A stretch of 18,163 nucleotides of DNA from a bacterium (GTDB lineage: Bacteria; Bacteroidota; Ignavibacteria; Kapaibacteriales; UBA961). The position numbers and the translations under genes were made by a program. This document shows, in pieces, positions 15,823 to 18,163 of this stretch (positions within the stretch are counted from its first letter, which is position 1; each line of letters starts with the position of its first letter). The notes under the pieces were generated by a model that did not search any database, was not told where the DNA came from, and was given only the letters and a program-made list of their open reading frames with translations. Location: positions 1 to 18,163 of the forward strand of contig JALHLL010000042.1 in the NCBI GenBank assembly GCA_022844575.1. Reading direction: 5' to 3'.

Positions 15823-16674
15823 ATGATGCGTCGAATATCCATATTAACCCTCAATACCATTGCATTGATGTTATTGATATATATTCAGGCGGAATTTCCG
15901 AACCTTAACAGGAAGTATGGCATTCCTGCCCGATATTTCGATGCAGTGCTTTTATACTGTTCCGCATTATTGGTATTGGCAATAGTAAAAAGTTTGGTGC
16001 TTGGCGTTTATGCACGAAAAAACAGAATTGACCCCGAACGCACGAATGATAATTTTACACTCGGTGTTCGGCGTATCAGCTCCGTTGTCGGGGCATTGAT
16101 TTTATTCATATCATTACTCGGTGCTTTTAATGTTGATGTAAAATCATTGTTTACGGCATTGAGTATTGTTGCCGCAGCTTTGGCTATTGTGGCGCGTGAC
16201 TATGTAACAAGCATAATAAACGGCATGATATTGATGTTTACCGACACCCTTAATATACACGATGAGGTAAAGATAGATGATGCCGAAGGTAAAGTAGTGA
16301 ATATCAATTTTATCAATGTGGAATTATTGGGCGATAATGGCGATATTATTATTGTGCCGAATAATTCGGTAATGTCACATAGTATCGTTAACTATACACG
16401 CTGTGTTACCCCAACCATTTATATGGAAACCGATATGAACACGGGTTCTTTTTCATCGATTGCCGATATACAGAAGACCATAACCGCAAAACTGATGGAA
16501 GAAAATATTGAATATGATACTGAAAAGCTTATCGTTGAAATCAGCAATTTGCAAAGAGAAGTACTTACATTAAATATATCGGTAAAATTGTATAATAGAA
16601 CGGTAGAATCGGAAAGAAGAGTAAAAAGGATCATATTCGGCACAATGGCGGATTATATTTCACGCGAGAAATAA
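15823..16674 (+). CDS. Mechanosensitive ion channel, MscS family
   Basis: This 283-residue inner-membrane channel has segments near 9-23, 41-63 and 86-103. The pore-lining MscS segment is at about 105-140 (LFTALSIVAAALAIVARDYVTS). The beta domain follows (DEVKIDDAEGKVVNINFINVELL, then DIIIVPNNSVMSHSIVNYTR). This is typical of small MscS-like channels that open on membrane tension and release osmolytes. Two Met codons start it; the first is annotated. It converges with nuoD and ends before a shared terminator. Confidence 0.9.
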   Translation: MMRRISILTLNTIALMLLIYIQAEFPNLNRKYGIPARYFDAVLLYCSALLVLAIVKSLVLGVYARKNRIDPERTNDNFTLGVRRISSVVGALILFISLLGAFNVDVKSLFTALSIVAAALAIVARDYVTSIINGMILMFTDTLNIHDEVKIDDAEGKVVNINFINVELLGDNGDIIIVPNNSVMSHSIVNYTRCVTPTIYMETDMNTGSFSSIADIQKTITAKLMEENIEYDTEKLIVEISNLQREVLTLNISVKLYNRTVESERRVKRIIFGTMADYISREK

Positions 16675-16697
16675 TAACGGTCTATTTTACGTATAAA

Positions 16698-16733
16698 AAA
16701 ACCCGATATGAATAGAATATCATATCGGGTTTT
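16698..16733. terminator. Bidirectional rho-independent terminator between mscS and nuoD
   Basis: AAAACCCGATATGA and its exact complement form a 14-bp stem around an 8-base loop (16712-16719). A run of A lies on one side and TTTTACTTTTTTT on the other, so it can end both convergent units. It lies 24 bases past the mscS stop and 24 bases from the nuoD stop. Confidence 0.88.
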
Positions 16734-16756
16734 ACTTTTTTTATTACTCGATTTTA

Positions 16757-18037
16757 TTATTTATCCGCCTCGCCCATTACGGGATCTATAGAGCCGATAA
16801 TTGCTACAATATCCGAAATCATTGAACCTTCGGACATATATTTTAATGCTTGTAAATTGGAAGATGAGGGCGAGCGTATCTTTAATTTCCAAGGGTGACC
16901 CGTACCATCGGAAACGATAAAGAAGCCGAGTTCGCCTTTCGGACTTTCGATAGCCGTATATGTTTCGCCTTTCGGGGGCATTGCACCGAAGTTAACAAGC
17001 ATAAAGTCATTGATAAGCTCTTCCATCTTCGTATAGATTTGGCTTTTACCCGGGAATACATGCTTAGCATCATCCAAAAGGATGTCGCCTTTTTTCGGAC
17101 TATCCAATAGCTGATGGAGCATTCTCATTGACTCCTTCATCTCGGCAACACGCACCAAGTATCTTCCCCATACATCGCAATCATTATTCGTTATTACCTC
17201 GAAGTCCAATTCATTGTATAAAAGATACGGTTCATCGCGGCGCATATCGCGTGCAACGCCCGAGCCACGCAAACATGGTCCCGTTAGTCCTAATGCCAAT
17301 GCTTTTTCGGTAGGTACATAACCGACACCCGCCATACGATCGATAAATATTCGGTTTCTATTAACAAGTGCTTCAAATCGAGGCAATTCCACCGCAAAAT
17401 GATTAAGCCACTTTCTTAACATCTTTTGTGTATCTTCATTGATATCCTGCGCAACACCACCTATACGAGTATAGCTTGTTGTAAAACGCGCACCGCATAT
17501 CAATTCAAAAATGTCATATAAATTTTCACGTTCGCGAAATGTCCACAGGAACAATGTTAAAGCACCAACGTCCATTGCCGTAGCACCCATTGCCATAAGG
17601 TGTGATGAGATACGCGCCATTTCACAAACAAGAGTTCTTATCCATTGTGCGCGTATGGGCGCTTCGATACCGATTGCATTTTCAATAGCCAATGCAATGG
17701 CGGTATTATTTGCCATCGGCGACATATAATCCAAACGATCGGTATGAGGGATAAACTCATGATATGTCATATTCTCGGCAATTTTTTCATACCCTCTGTG
17801 CAAATAGCCGAGTTCGGGTACACATTTTACTATGGTCTCGCCATCCAAGCGCAATAGCACACGCAATACGCCGTGCGTAGCCGGATGCTGAGGTCCCATA
17901 TTGAGAACCATATCATTTTCCAATGGATCTTCAAACATCACAGTCGTATCTTTATCCATCAACTCTTGTGATATTTTTTGCTGCCGCAAGCGATGTGCGC
18001 GCTCGATTGTTGCCAGATTATTGGAGATGTGTCTCAT
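16757..18037 (-). CDS. nuoD: NADH-quinone oxidoreductase subunit D
   Basis: This is the 49-kDa subunit of complex I; with NuoB and NuoH it forms the quinone pocket. It has 426 residues, a normal length for unfused NuoD. Typical motifs are MGPQHPATHGVLRVLLRLDGE, ELGYLHRGYEK, DRLDYMSPM, RARFTTSYTRIGG and PPKGETYTAIESPKGE. ATG 18037 is used; ATG 17959 (giving MDKDTTVMFE) is possible and would remove 26 poorly conserved residues. The 126 bases upstream hold no clear end of nuoC in any frame. A terminator follows, so nuoD is the last gene here and nuoE, F, G or H do not follow. Confidence 0.96.
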   Translation of the reverse strand: MRHISNNLATIERAHRLRQQKISQELMDKDTTVMFEDPLENDMVLNMGPQHPATHGVLRVLLRLDGETIVKCVPELGYLHRGYEKIAENMTYHEFIPHTDRLDYMSPMANNTAIALAIENAIGIEAPIRAQWIRTLVCEMARISSHLMAMGATAMDVGALTLFLWTFRERENLYDIFELICGARFTTSYTRIGGVAQDINEDTQKMLRKWLNHFAVELPRFEALVNRNRIFIDRMAGVGYVPTEKALALGLTGPCLRGSGVARDMRRDEPYLLYNELDFEVITNNDCDVWGRYLVRVAEMKESMRMLHQLLDSPKKGDILLDDAKHVFPGKSQIYTKMEELINDFMLVNFGAMPPKGETYTAIESPKGELGFFIVSDGTGHPWKLKIRSPSSSNLQALKYMSEGSMISDIVAIIGSIDPVMGEADK

Positions 18038-18163
18038 TGTGTACTCGTCAATATGAAAGTAAATCCTTTACGGAGATTCGCAAAACTGTTCAGATTAGTG
18101 AACCGCTTTTTTAGAACTATGTTGCCGATAATGAACGTACATTATAAAAATGTAGTGCAAAAG

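Noticed and set aside
1..18163. tRNA, rRNA, CRISPR array or insertion sequence
   Set aside because: No T-loop-like GTTCRANYC with flanking stems, no regularly spaced repeats, and no transposase-like protein were found on either strand by eye.

Overview
The window looks like a chromosomal segment of a Bacteroidota/FCB-group bacterium, possibly a Kapabacteria- or Ignavibacteria-like lineage. This is inferred from several signs: a secreted protein with a type IX secretion (T9SS) C-terminal sorting domain, DUF4412- and DUF4382-type envelope proteins, mostly weak or A-rich ribosome binding sites, TAnnTTTG-type promoter boxes, and AT-rich sequence throughout. No rRNA, tRNA, CRISPR array, transposase or prophage gene was found. 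The first 13 bases match the 3' end of the Illumina adapter with one mismatch, so the left edge is probably an unclean contig end.

Left part (1-5691), the most accessory-like region: a possible C-terminal tail of a cut-off gene (15-50); a two-gene + strand unit encoding a 14-cysteine secreted protein and a T9SS cargo protein; an unexplained short coding-like stretch (1986-2135); a minus-strand OLD/TOPRIM-type ATPase-nuclease that could act in phage defence; and a translationally coupled ABC importer pair (ATPase, then permease) without a substrate-binding protein.

Middle (5755-10722): on the minus strand, a group III 6-phosphofructokinase followed by a DUF4412 exported protein, ending in a strong terminator at 5755-5784. 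Divergent from it is the conserved rpmH-rnpA-yidD-yidC cluster (ribosomal protein L34, RNase P protein, YidD and the YidC insertase), ending in a strong hairpin terminator at 10686-10722. Here dnaA is not next to rpmH; pfk is.

Right part (10747-18163): a minus-strand HAD phosphatase plus MazG-like NTP pyrophosphohydrolase pair; a divergent DinB/DUF1572 protein with a strong Shine-Dalgarno; then a + strand run with a degenerate OmpA-like proline-rich secreted protein, a DUF4382 lipoprotein, a type 4 uracil-DNA glycosylase, a SIR2-type deacylase with class III specificity residues, and an MscS-type channel. This run converges on a minus-strand nuoD (complex I subunit D) across a shared bidirectional terminator. 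nuoD is therefore the last gene of its transcription unit.

Most of the window is ordinary housekeeping sequence. The best candidates for something less described are the secreted Cys-rich/T9SS pair, the solitary fused ATPase-TOPRIM protein, and the short orphan reading frame lying between them. No clear new multi-gene system is visible.
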